Shown here in pieces: positions 8,512 to 16,763 of a stretch of 64,000 bases of DNA (the first letter of the stretch is position 1; every line of letters begins with the position of its first letter). The position numbers and the translations under genes were made by a program. The notes below the pieces were generated by a model. It saw only the letters and a list, made by a program, of their open reading frames with translations. It was not told the DNA's origin and did not search any database. Origin of the DNA: Jatrophihabitans_A lederbergiae (GTDB lineage: Bacteria; Actinomycetota; Actinomycetes; Mycobacteriales; Jatrophihabitantaceae); NCBI RefSeq assembly GCF_031845305.1, contig NZ_JAVREH010000020.1:1-64000 (forward strand), written 5' to 3'.

Positions 8512-9303
8512 ATGCCGATCCTGATCGCGGCGGCTGCCCTGCTGGGGCTGGCGATCGGCTCGTTCCTCAACGTGGTCATCCACCGGATGCCACTGGAGCA
8601 GTCGTTGTCGACCCCGGGCTCACACTGCCCGACGTGCGGTTCCTCGATCAGGGCACGCCACAACGTTCCGTTGCTGGGATGGCTGATGCTGAAGGGCAGG
8701 TGCGCCGACTGCCGATCGCCGATCAGCCCGCGGTACCCCTTGGTCGAACTGGCCACCGGAGCACTTTTTGTTGCGGTGACACTGCAAGCGCACCGGTTGC
8801 ACGAGCTGCCGGCGTTACCGGCACTGCTGTTCTTCACCGCCATCGGGATCGCACTGAGCCTCATCGACCTCGACGTGCACCGGCTGCCGAACTCGATCGT
8901 TATCCCGTCCTATCCGGTGCTGGCGCTGATGCTCACTGTCGCGGCGGTGGTGGCCGACGACCCGGCGGCACTGGTTCGCGCAGGGATCGGCGGCCTGGCC
9001 CTGTTCGGCGGATACTTCGTGCTGGCCTTTGCCTACCCGGCGGGAATGGGCTTCGGAGATGTCAAGCTCGCCGGGATCATCGGTGGCATATTGGGATTCC
9101 TGTCGTATCAGGCTCTGATCGTCGGCGCGTTCGCGGCCTTCCTGCTCGGCGGCGTCGTAGGAATAGCCGTGTTACTCAGCAGGGCTGGCTCACGCAAGAC
9201 CGCGCTGCCGTTCGGGCCATTCATGATCGCCGGAACCCTCATCGCGCTGTTCACGGCGCCTCAGATCGCCGGCGCTTATACCGATCTTGTCTTCAACGCC
9301 TAA
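8512..9303 (+). CDS. pilD: Prepilin peptidase / N-methyltransferase PilD
   Basis: This 263-residue membrane aspartic protease removes prepilin leaders and methylates the new N-terminus. The N-terminal domain has HRMPLEQS, HCPTCG and CADCRSPIS (the paired CxxC zinc motifs). Active-site aspartates are in LIDLDVHRLPN and GMGFGDVKLAG. Multiple hydrophobic helices follow. Two ATGs exist, at 8503 and 8512; the second is preferred because AGAGGA ends at a proper distance, while 8503 would overlap it. It can process PilA and the downstream prepilins. Confidence 0.94.
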   Translation: MPILIAAAALLGLAIGSFLNVVIHRMPLEQSLSTPGSHCPTCGSSIRARHNVPLLGWLMLKGRCADCRSPISPRYPLVELATGALFVAVTLQAHRLHELPALPALLFFTAIGIALSLIDLDVHRLPNSIVIPSYPVLALMLTVAAVVADDPAALVRAGIGGLALFGGYFVLAFAYPAGMGFGDVKLAGIIGGILGFLSYQALIVGAFAAFLLGGVVGIAVLLSRAGSRKTALPFGPFMIAGTLIALFTAPQIAGAYTDLVFNA

Positions 9304-9337
9304 GTTATCAGATCCCGCGATCTGGTTTGGAGAACCC

Positions 9338-10417
9338 ATGAAGCAGCGCCGGACCGGCATAGCCAAGGTCGGGGTGGTCAACACCGACGGCCATGCCATC
9401 GGCCTCGACCTGGGAGCGACGTGCGTGCGCGCCGCAATCCTCGCGCCAGGAGCGCAGGACGGCCACCCGTCGGTGACCGTGCACGGTCTGGGGCAGCTGG
9501 AGTTGCCCGAGGGCGCAGTCGTCAACGGCGTGGTCTGCAACGAAGCCGCTGTGACCGACGCCCTGCGGGCGCTCTGGCGGCTGAACAACTTCGAGTGCCG
9601 CAACGTCATTCTCGGCATGGCCAACCAGCAGATCGTCGTGCGGGACATGACCGTTCCCAACCTGTCCCCCGATCAGCGCGCGAAGGCGCTGCCCTTCCAG
9701 GCCCGTGAGATCGTCGCGTTGCCGATGGACCAGGTGCTGCTGGACTTCGCTCCGCTGGCAGAACCAGACGCTGAGACGAACACCGTGACCGGACTGCTGG
9801 TGGCGACTCCCCGCCAGCCGGTGCTGGCGGCGGTCGCGGCGGTCGAGAAGGCGGGGCTCAAGGTGGCCCGCGTCGACCTGTCCACCTTCGCCACCCTGCG
9901 TTCCATCGCCGACGAGCGACTGGCTGTCGAGGCGGTGCTCGACATGGGCGCGCACCTGACCAGCATCGTCATACACAACCAGGGCATTCCCAAGGTCGTC
10001 CGCACCGTGTCACGCGGCGGCCGGGAACTCACCGACGCGCTCGCCGACAAGCTCGGCTTCAGCCCGGACGACGCCGAGCGTGCCAAGCGTGACATCGGGC
10101 TCGACGGACCCCACCCCGAGATCGCCAGGATTCTCAACGAGGTCCTGCGCCCGCTCCTGGCAGAGATCAGAAGCTCGATCCACTACTTCGGATCCACCAG
10201 CAGCGGAGCGAGCCTGGAGCGGATCTCGCTCACCGGCGGGGCGTCCTCACTGCACGGGCTGGCCGAGCTGCTGACCGAGCAGATGAGCATTCCCACGTCG
10301 GTCGTCGCGCCGATGCAGCACATCAGCAACCGCTGGACAGCCGCCCAGCCGGAGGCCAACCCGGAGTTCCACGCCAGCGCGGTGTCCGTCGGCCTGGCCA
10401 TGGGAGCGGCAGCATGA
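9338..10417 (+). CDS. pilM: Type IV pilus assembly protein PilM (actin-like)
   Basis: This 359-residue cytoplasmic actin-fold protein links the pilus motor to PilN. The nucleotide-binding features are IGLDLGATCVRAAIL near the N-terminus, AVLDMGAHLTSIVI (second phosphate loop) and ISLTGGASSLHGL near the C-terminus. The region LPFQAREIVALPMDQVLLDF matches the PilM domain that reads the PilN tail. The ATG at 9338 follows TTGGAGAA. The stop overlaps the pilN start (ATGA), so the two are translationally coupled, as in most pilMNO operons. Confidence 0.93.
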   Translation: MKQRRTGIAKVGVVNTDGHAIGLDLGATCVRAAILAPGAQDGHPSVTVHGLGQLELPEGAVVNGVVCNEAAVTDALRALWRLNNFECRNVILGMANQQIVVRDMTVPNLSPDQRAKALPFQAREIVALPMDQVLLDFAPLAEPDAETNTVTGLLVATPRQPVLAAVAAVEKAGLKVARVDLSTFATLRSIADERLAVEAVLDMGAHLTSIVIHNQGIPKVVRTVSRGGRELTDALADKLGFSPDDAERAKRDIGLDGPHPEIARILNEVLRPLLAEIRSSIHYFGSTSSGASLERISLTGGASSLHGLAELLTEQMSIPTSVVAPMQHISNRWTAAQPEANPEFHASAVSVGLAMGAAA

Positions 10418-11130
10418 CCGCCGTCGGCCCGCAGGCCCGGATCTGGAACACCATGCCCGGCTGGGGAATCGTCGCCGACCTCACGCCGCCCGAGCTCACC
10501 GCATCACGTCGGCTCGCTGTCATCCGCAAGGCACTACTCGCCGGCATGGTCTCACTGCTGGTACTGCTGGTACTGCTGGTGCTGCTGTACGGCTACACCG
10601 CCCACGCCAAGCACATGGCCTCGAACGATCTCGCCGAAGAGAACAGCCGTACCTCGCAACTGCTCGCCGAACAGCACCGCTACAGCGACGTCACCCAGCT
10701 GCATGCCTCGATGACCGGAATCGACGCCAAGATCGCCACTTTGATGACAGCCGACGTCGGCTTCGCCAGCACCATCGGCTCGCTCCGGAGCGCCCTGCCG
10801 CCGACGATGGCCCTCGACGACATCGAGGTGAAGATCAGCCCGGCGGGTGCCCTTGCCGCCACCGCCGGTTCCGCGCAGGCCGGCACCGCGTCCTCACTGG
10901 ACACCTCGGGTCACAAGTCGATCGGCCAGGTCATCCTCAACGGCAGTGGTCACAGCCTGGACGACCTGCCCGCGTACCTGGCGAACCTCCGCAAGATCAC
11001 AGGAGTCATCGACGTGGTTCCGGTCTCCAACGAGGTCAGCGGCCCGTCGGCCCAGTTCAACGTGACGTTGTCGCTCACCGACGAGGTTCTCACCCATCGC
11101 TTCGACGCCAGCAAGGTGACCGGCCGATGA
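10414..11130 (+). CDS. pilN: Type IV pilus alignment protein PilN
   Basis: This 238-residue bitopic protein has a cytoplasmic N-terminal tail of about 40 residues, one membrane helix rich in Leu/Val (VSLLVLLVLLVLLYGY, about 45-62), then a periplasmic-side coiled coil and ferredoxin-like domain. It lies between pilM and pilO with ATGA overlaps on both sides, which is the main support for the name because PilN sequences diverge widely. In monoderm actinobacteria there is no outer membrane, so it probably bridges motor and cell-wall-spanning pilus. Confidence 0.85.
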   Translation: MTAVGPQARIWNTMPGWGIVADLTPPELTASRRLAVIRKALLAGMVSLLVLLVLLVLLYGYTAHAKHMASNDLAEENSRTSQLLAEQHRYSDVTQLHASMTGIDAKIATLMTADVGFASTIGSLRSALPPTMALDDIEVKISPAGALAATAGSAQAGTASSLDTSGHKSIGQVILNGSGHSLDDLPAYLANLRKITGVIDVVPVSNEVSGPSAQFNVTLSLTDEVLTHRFDASKVTGR

Positions 11131-11795
11131 AACTGCCTCAGAACGAGAAGACCTGGATCGCCGGCGGCTTGGCCAGCGCCCTGGTGCTCACGGCCGCGGC
11201 CTGGTTCGGCGCGATCTCACCCCAACGGTCCAGCGCCGCTGACCTGCGCAGCCAGCGCGCGGACGCCGAGACCCAGAACACCGTCCTGCTCGTGAAGACG
11301 AACCGGCTGCGTTCGGACAGCAAGAACCTGCGCCAGCTGTCGGCGCAGTTGGCCGACCGGCTCAAGCAATTGCCGATGGACAGCGACTTCTCCGGCCTCA
11401 CCCTGCAGCTGAACCGCCAGGCCGCCGCCTCGCACGTGATGTTGACCAGCATCGTGATCGGCACGGCCGCACCCGTCAACGGTGCGGCGTCGGGTGCGCA
11501 CAGCGTCGCCTCGGCCACGGCCAATCCCGCCGGAGGCATCTACGCTGTACCGCTCACGGTCGTGTCGTCCGGATCACTCGCCAACCAGAAGGCGTTCCTC
11601 ACCAAGGTCCAGCAGGCCGGACCACGGCTGGCACTGGTGACCTCGACCAAGCTCGTGCCCGGGACCGCCGAGAACGGCAAGTCCATCGATCCCGGCTCCA
11701 GCATGACAACCGTCTTCACCGCGTTCGTCGCTCCGCAGAGCGCTCAGGTCGCGGCACAGCTGGCCAAGCAGCTCGCTGCCGGAAGCTCCGGCTGA
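11127..11795 (+). CDS. pilO: Type IV pilus alignment protein PilO
   Basis: This 222-residue single-pass protein has an N-terminal helix (about 9-30, GGLASALVLTAAAWFGAI), then a coiled coil (RADAETQNTVLLVKTNRLRSDSKNLRQLS) and a small alpha/beta domain. The topology and the place directly after pilN match PilO, which forms a heterodimer with PilN. No PilP or PilQ gene follows, as expected for a monoderm cell lacking a secretin. Confidence 0.84.
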   Translation: MKLPQNEKTWIAGGLASALVLTAAAWFGAISPQRSSAADLRSQRADAETQNTVLLVKTNRLRSDSKNLRQLSAQLADRLKQLPMDSDFSGLTLQLNRQAAASHVMLTSIVIGTAAPVNGAASGAHSVASATANPAGGIYAVPLTVVSSGSLANQKAFLTKVQQAGPRLALVTSTKLVPGTAENGKSIDPGSSMTTVFTAFVAPQSAQVAAQLAKQLAAGSSG

Positions 11796-11805
11796 TACCA
11801 CTTCC

Positions 11806-14484
11806 ATGATCAAGGGCCTGCTCGCCGCGCGCCGCGACGCCGATTCGCGTGAAGGCGGTTTCATGCTGCTGGAAGCCATCATCTCCATCAGCCTGATCGT
11901 CGTCATCATGACCGCGCTGACGACCTTCTTCATCACCGCGGGGCGTTCCACGAGCGACCTCAGAAGTCGTCAGACGGCATCTCAGCTCGCAGCCGGCGCG
12001 ATCGACCGCATCCGGGCTTTGCAGCCGTCGGACACCTACGCCGGACGGACCACCACCGCTGTCGCGAATCAGTTCCAGGCGGCACCGGCTGCGGTCGCCG
12101 GCTGGTTGGCCTCGATGAACCAGGTCAGCGACGACAGCGGGGCCACGCCCAAGCTGCCGATGGTGGACTACGTGACGCCGGCCGCCGGCCCTCGATTCAC
12201 CCTGACCACCTACATCGGCTCCTGCACGGTCGCGACCGCGTCCGATCCCGGCACCGCGTGCGCCAACACCACGGGATCGACCGTCAGTGTGTCGAACTTC
12301 CTCCGGGTGGTTCTCGCCGTCACCTGGCAGGACAACCACTGCGCGGCCAGCGGCTGCATCTTCGCGACCGCCACCCTGCTCAGCGTCGACAGTGATCCCG
12401 ACTTCCTGCTCAACGAGACACCGCCGCCGGTTCCGGTGATCAGCGACCCCGGTCCCCAGTCCGCCGCGATCAACGACGTCGTCTCGCTCCAGCTTGCCCT
12501 CGACGGCGGCACCGGTGTCAGCCCGGTCACCTGGAGCATTCCGGCCCAGGGTCAGCCCGGCAGTCTGCCTGCCGGGCTGACCATCAACACGGCTGGCCAG
12601 ATCACCGGCACGCCCGACGGCCCGGCCAACGGCAGCGGGCAATCGGTGGTCGTCACGGTGACCGACGCATTCCTGCGCACGGTGTCGAGGACGTTCACCT
12701 GGAAGATCCTCAACGATCTGGTACCCAGCAATGTCGGTGCCCAGTCGGCGTACTTGGGCGTCGCGATCAGCAACCTCACCCTTACCGCGACGGGTGGATC
12801 GGGACCGGCGTTCAGCTGGAGCGTTCCGGTGCAGGGCCAGACCGGCAGCCTGCCGCCCGGGCTGAGCCTGAACCCGAGCAGCGGTGTCATCAGTGGCATC
12901 CCGACCAGCGTCGGAACCTACCAGAGCCTCATCACCGTCGCGGACTCGTCCGGGCGGACGAGGCCCCGTGTCCTCGCCTGGACCATTGTTCCCCCACTGG
13001 TCGCAGTGACCCCCGCCGACCAGATCAGCACCGTGAGCACCGCAATCACGGCGCTGCCGCTCGGTGCCAACGGCGGTTCCGGAAGTTACGTCTGGAGCGA
13101 TCCGAGCAGGACGCTGCCGTCCGGGCTCTCGGTCAGCTCCGACGGGGTGGTCACCGGCACGCCGACCGGCACCGTGTCCGGCCTGCAGGTGCGCCTGACC
13201 ATCACCGACGCGGCCGCACGGACCAGCACGACGCAGACCTTCACCTGGTCGGTGGTCCTCGCGCCGTCCGTATCGGCGCCCGCCACCCAGATCGACACCG
13301 TCGGCGGGGCCGTCAGCCTGCAGCTGGGTATCGGGTGCCCGAACACCCCTTGCGCGATGGCCCTGACCAACGCCCCGCCGGGACTGTCGATCAGCGGCGC
13401 CGGCCTGATCACCGGCACCGTGAGTGCACCGTCTGCCAACTACACCTCGGTCCGGGCCTCGATCACCGACGCCGCCGGCCGGACGGTCACCAGCAACGCC
13501 TTCACCTGGACGATCATGCCGCCGCCGACGGTAAGCGCCCCGGCGGCCACCTTCACTACCCCGGCCGGCAGCGCCATCACCTCCCAGGCGCTGAGCTACA
13601 CCTGTCCCACCGCGTCCTGCCAGTTCACCGTCACCGGCATGCCCAGCGGTATCGGCCTCGCGACCACCAGCACCGGCACCGCGAGCGCTGTCGTGAACGT
13701 CATCACCACAAGCGGGTCCATCTACCTGGGAGGCACGATCAGCACCAGCGCCGGCGGCTCGTACGCCGTCGTGGTCACGCCGCTGGACACCAGTGACTCG
13801 ATCGCGGGTATCGCGGTGTCGTCAACGTGGACGGTGACCCGGCCCACCGCCTCCGGACTGCCCACCCCGTACACGCTGCTGCGCGGCTGGACGGTTTCGA
13901 GCCCGGTCGACTACACCTGCCCGACCGCCAGTTGCACCCTGACCCTGTCGGGCGCGCCGGCCGGTCTCGGCCTCAGCTCGACCGCGACCGGGACCGTGTT
14001 CACTTCGGTCAACGTCGTGTCGACCTCGGGCGTGGTTTACCTGCGGGGGACGGTCAGTAGCTCCGCCGTCGTCGGCAGCTACGCGGTCAAGGTAAGCCCG
14101 GTGGACACCAAGTACACCGTGACCGGCATCGCGGCCACCGCCATCTGGACCGTCGCGAGCACCGCCCCGGCCCTGGCGAACCTGACCGCGACCCGGGGCA
14201 CGGCCATCGCCACCCAGTCCCTGGGCTACAACTGCACGTCGGCCTGCACGGTGAGCTTTGCCAGCACTAGCAGCGCGAGCGGTTCGCTGGCCGGCAACTG
14301 GCTCTCGGTCACCTCTACCGGAACACCGACCTCGACGGTGATCGAGGCCGCGGGCAGCGGCACGTTCTACGTGGCGGGAACCGTCAGCAGCACGGCAGCC
14401 ACCGGCACGTACAGCGTGAGCGTCACCATCAACGATCCCAACGGGATCACGATCACGGAGCCTGCGACGTGGACAATCCAATGA
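11806..14484 (+). CDS. Very large prepilin-like protein with seven Ig-like repeats (PilV-like)
   Basis: This 892-residue protein begins with a class III signal: Gly18, then FMLLEAIISISLIVVIMTAL with Glu at +5. The pilin part runs to about residue 205. A proline linker (PPPVPV) leads to seven tandem beta-sandwich repeats of about 98 residues. The first four resemble He_PIG/putative-Ig domains (LPAGLTIN..GQITGTP, LPPGLSLNPSSGVISGIP); the last three share a Cys pair (YTCPTASC). Each ends in W(T/K)I or WTV. Ordinary PilV is under 200 residues, so this is a pilin-tethered rod. It is co-transcribed with two other prepilins and probably sits at the pilus tip as an adhesin. Confidence 0.85.
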   Translation: MIKGLLAARRDADSREGGFMLLEAIISISLIVVIMTALTTFFITAGRSTSDLRSRQTASQLAAGAIDRIRALQPSDTYAGRTTTAVANQFQAAPAAVAGWLASMNQVSDDSGATPKLPMVDYVTPAAGPRFTLTTYIGSCTVATASDPGTACANTTGSTVSVSNFLRVVLAVTWQDNHCAASGCIFATATLLSVDSDPDFLLNETPPPVPVISDPGPQSAAINDVVSLQLALDGGTGVSPVTWSIPAQGQPGSLPAGLTINTAGQITGTPDGPANGSGQSVVVTVTDAFLRTVSRTFTWKILNDLVPSNVGAQSAYLGVAISNLTLTATGGSGPAFSWSVPVQGQTGSLPPGLSLNPSSGVISGIPTSVGTYQSLITVADSSGRTRPRVLAWTIVPPLVAVTPADQISTVSTAITALPLGANGGSGSYVWSDPSRTLPSGLSVSSDGVVTGTPTGTVSGLQVRLTITDAAARTSTTQTFTWSVVLAPSVSAPATQIDTVGGAVSLQLGIGCPNTPCAMALTNAPPGLSISGAGLITGTVSAPSANYTSVRASITDAAGRTVTSNAFTWTIMPPPTVSAPAATFTTPAGSAITSQALSYTCPTASCQFTVTGMPSGIGLATTSTGTASAVVNVITTSGSIYLGGTISTSAGGSYAVVVTPLDTSDSIAGIAVSSTWTVTRPTASGLPTPYTLLRGWTVSSPVDYTCPTASCTLTLSGAPAGLGLSSTATGTVFTSVNVVSTSGVVYLRGTVSSSAVVGSYAVKVSPVDTKYTVTGIAATAIWTVASTAPALANLTATRGTAIATQSLGYNCTSACTVSFASTSSASGSLAGNWLSVTSTGTPTSTVIEAAGSGTFYVAGTVSSTAATGTYSVSVTINDPNGITITEPATWTIQ
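12421..14481 (+). repeat. Seven tandem Ig-like domain repeats (coding)
   Basis: Repeat units of about 290 bp encode the stalk of the large prepilin. The units are diverged at DNA level but keep a common protein pattern: a W-x-(I/V) end strand and a central PxGL..(G)xIxGT turn in units 1-4, and a Cys-pair core in units 5-7. Two subfamilies in one array suggest two rounds of domain duplication. Confidence 0.7.
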
Positions 14485-15122
14485 GGCGGCTCGCAGCACG
14501 GCTAAGGCTGCGGCTACGCTCCGACGAGGGCGTCACCATGGCCGAGATGGTCGCGGGCATGGCGTTGATGACCGTGTTCCTCGGCATGTTCACCGGCGCG
14601 GTGACCCTGCTGACCCAGGGCTCCAGCCGCGCGGAAACGCTGATCGCGACCTCCGGCCAGCTGAACAACGTGTTCATCCGTTTGGACAAGTCGATCCGGT
14701 ACGCGGCGGCCATCAGCACTCCGACCCTCACGGCCAACACCTCGAACAACTACTACGTGGAGTTCCAGACCACCAACACCGGCCAGGCCGTTTGCACGCA
14801 GCTGCAGTTGAATACCGCGACATCCGTGCTGAGGCAGCGGACCTGGGTGGTGCCCAGCAGCGGGCCGATCACCGCCCTGACCGACTTCACCGCGCTCGGG
14901 ACTGACCTCAGGGCGCCCACCGCCCCGTTCATTCTGGTCGCCACCGGCGCGCTGGACTTCGAGCAACTGACCGTGACCCTGAGTTCCGGCATCGGCAGCT
15001 CGTCCGTGACATCGTCATCCTCGGTGACGTACACCTCGGTCAACAGCAAGGACGCCTCGTCGCGGGCCGACCGTGATCCCACCCAACCGAACAGCGTGTG
15101 CCAGGAGGCGGGTCGGCCGTGA
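14481..15122 (+). CDS. Minor prepilin, PilW-like
   Basis: This 213-residue prepilin-like protein has a basic leader (MRRLAARLRLRLRSDEG) cut after Gly17, then VTMAEMVAGMALMTVFLGMF with Glu at +5. The C-terminal domain is Ser/Thr-rich, with FQTTNTGQAVCTQLQLN typical of minor pilins. The ATG at 14481 overlaps the previous stop (ATGA), so it is preferred over the ATG at 14469. It likely joins its two neighbours in a minor-pilin complex that primes assembly. Confidence 0.8.
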   Translation: MRRLAARLRLRLRSDEGVTMAEMVAGMALMTVFLGMFTGAVTLLTQGSSRAETLIATSGQLNNVFIRLDKSIRYAAAISTPTLTANTSNNYYVEFQTTNTGQAVCTQLQLNTATSVLRQRTWVVPSSGPITALTDFTALGTDLRAPTAPFILVATGALDFEQLTVTLSSGIGSSSVTSSSSVTYTSVNSKDASSRADRDPTQPNSVCQEAGRP

Positions 15123-16759
15123 CAGTGTCCTCGATCTGGCCGCAGCGCCTGTGGAACCGCTTTGGCCAGCGCTTATCAGACGATCGCGGATCACTGCCCA
15201 TGGCCATGATGGTGATGCTCATCGGCCTGACGCTGACCGCAGCGCTGATCCCCAGCATCATCAACCAGCGCCGGTCGACCACCTTCGACACCACCCGGGT
15301 GCACTCGCTCAACGCCGCCCAGAGCGGAGTAGACGCCGTCATCGGCAAAATCCGCGACTCGGTGAGCTCGGGCAAGGGCGACCCGACGAAGCTGCCCTGC
15401 ACCACCGATGCGTCCCAAAACCAGACGCTGCCGCTGACCGGCAACGTCACAGGCGGCGCCGCGACCTACAGCGTGACGATCCAGTACTACGTCAGCAATC
15501 CCACCGGACATCCGGAAGTGCCTGTCATGCGCTGCGTGCCGGGCTACGGCACCTATGATCCCGGGTCCAGTTCAGTCATCCCCCGCTACGCCCGGATCAC
15601 CTCGACCGGTTCAGACAATGCCGGTGGCGTCACCGCGGACGGCGGCTCGCCCCAGCGCACCCTGACCACCGTGTATGCCTTCCAGGTGGACAACTCCAAC
15701 ATCAGCGGCGGAGCCATTCGCGTTTATCCCAACGGGACAACGGAATCGACAATCTGGTGCATCGACGTAGGATCAGGCACGCCCACGGCGGGTGTGACAA
15801 TCCCGAAGCTGCAGCAGTGCAGCACCAGCTACCCGCCGGCCCCGCAACAGGTCTTCGCCTACCGCACCGACCTCACCCTGCAGCTGACCAGCTCGATCGG
15901 GACGATCGTCGGTGGCATCACCTACACCACGGGTCTGTGTCTGGACATCCGTGACAAGAGCTCGACCACTCCGACCTCGGGTAGCCCCCTCATCCTGAGG
16001 CAGTGCGGCGCACTGGGCAGCCCGGTGTGGTCCCAGCAGTGGAGCTTCGACGACCACAGCTCCTTCCAGGCACCCACCTCGTCCAGCGCGACAACGGCCA
16101 CGCTGTCCAATCTCTGTATGACGGTCACCAGCCACACCGCGAACGCGCAGGTGGCCCTGGCCACCTGCGACGGTTACCTCATCAGCCCCACGGACGCCTG
16201 GATCCCCACCCCGAGTGTCGGTGCGGGCGCGGCCGCGGCGGCGGGCTCCATGCAGTGGATCAACTTCCAGCAGTTCGGCCGCTGCATCAACTCCCCCGGA
16301 GCGGTGACCAACCCGCCGTACCTGATCGCGCCTGGCTGCAAGCAGAACCCCAAGCCAGGCGGCGTGAACTGGAACCAGAAGCTCACCTTCGACAGCAACT
16401 CCGGGTGGTTCTACTACAACACCGGTGGAGTCAAGTACTGCCTCTACAACCAAGGCACCGGCGTCGACACCTTCGTACTGCTTACGGTCTGCTCCGCTAA
16501 TGCTGGCAACAGCGTCCCGCCGTCTCGTATGGTGTGGACCCGTTCCACACCAGCCACCTCGCCGTCGATACCGTTCTCTCAGCAGTACCGCTTTCAGAAC
16601 GGCGGGTTGTGCCTGTCGCTCAAGACCGTGCCGACGAACGATCAGTTCACCGTCTGGCCCAAGCTCGTGATGGCCACCTGTGACTACAGCACCTTGCAGC
16701 AGTGGAATGCCGTCAACGTCACCGGCAGCTTCTCGCTCCAGGACACCTCGGAGAAGTAG
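15119..16759 (+). CDS. Prepilin-like protein with ricin-type lectin C-terminus (PilX-like)
   Basis: This 546-residue protein has a GTG start overlapping the previous stop (GTGA) with AGGAGG 10 bases upstream. The leader ends at Gly24, followed by a hydrophobic helix (SLPMAMMVMLIGLTLTAAL); the +5 residue is Ala, not Glu, as in some PilX/GspK tip subunits. From about residue 200 on there are repeated beta-trefoil lectin signatures: WCIDVG..LQQC, LCLDIR..ILRQC..QQWSF, LCMTVT..LATC, RCINS and LCLSLK..MATC..LQQWN. This predicts sugar binding at the pilus tip. It is the last gene of the pilus locus and convergent with the MFS gene 4 bp away. Confidence 0.78.
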   Translation: MTVSSIWPQRLWNRFGQRLSDDRGSLPMAMMVMLIGLTLTAALIPSIINQRRSTTFDTTRVHSLNAAQSGVDAVIGKIRDSVSSGKGDPTKLPCTTDASQNQTLPLTGNVTGGAATYSVTIQYYVSNPTGHPEVPVMRCVPGYGTYDPGSSSVIPRYARITSTGSDNAGGVTADGGSPQRTLTTVYAFQVDNSNISGGAIRVYPNGTTESTIWCIDVGSGTPTAGVTIPKLQQCSTSYPPAPQQVFAYRTDLTLQLTSSIGTIVGGITYTTGLCLDIRDKSSTTPTSGSPLILRQCGALGSPVWSQQWSFDDHSSFQAPTSSSATTATLSNLCMTVTSHTANAQVALATCDGYLISPTDAWIPTPSVGAGAAAAAGSMQWINFQQFGRCINSPGAVTNPPYLIAPGCKQNPKPGGVNWNQKLTFDSNSGWFYYNTGGVKYCLYNQGTGVDTFVLLTVCSANAGNSVPPSRMVWTRSTPATSPSIPFSQQYRFQNGGLCLSLKTVPTNDQFTVWPKLVMATCDYSTLQQWNAVNVTGSFSLQDTSEK

Positions 16760-16763
16760 CGCC

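Noticed and set aside
8388..9341. A 317-codon open frame overlapping pilD
   Set aside because: It is a different frame over the well-supported prepilin peptidase and has the Arg/Pro/Gly-rich look of a high-GC shadow frame.
12421..14481. CRISPR-like repeat array
   Set aside because: The repeats are about 290 bp, diverged at DNA level and encode Ig-like domains; no short identical repeats with unique spacers were seen anywhere in the window.
11716..15511. Long open frames on the strand opposite the prepilin genes
   Set aside because: They mirror genuine high-GC coding sequence, have no recognisable domains and no ribosome-binding sites.
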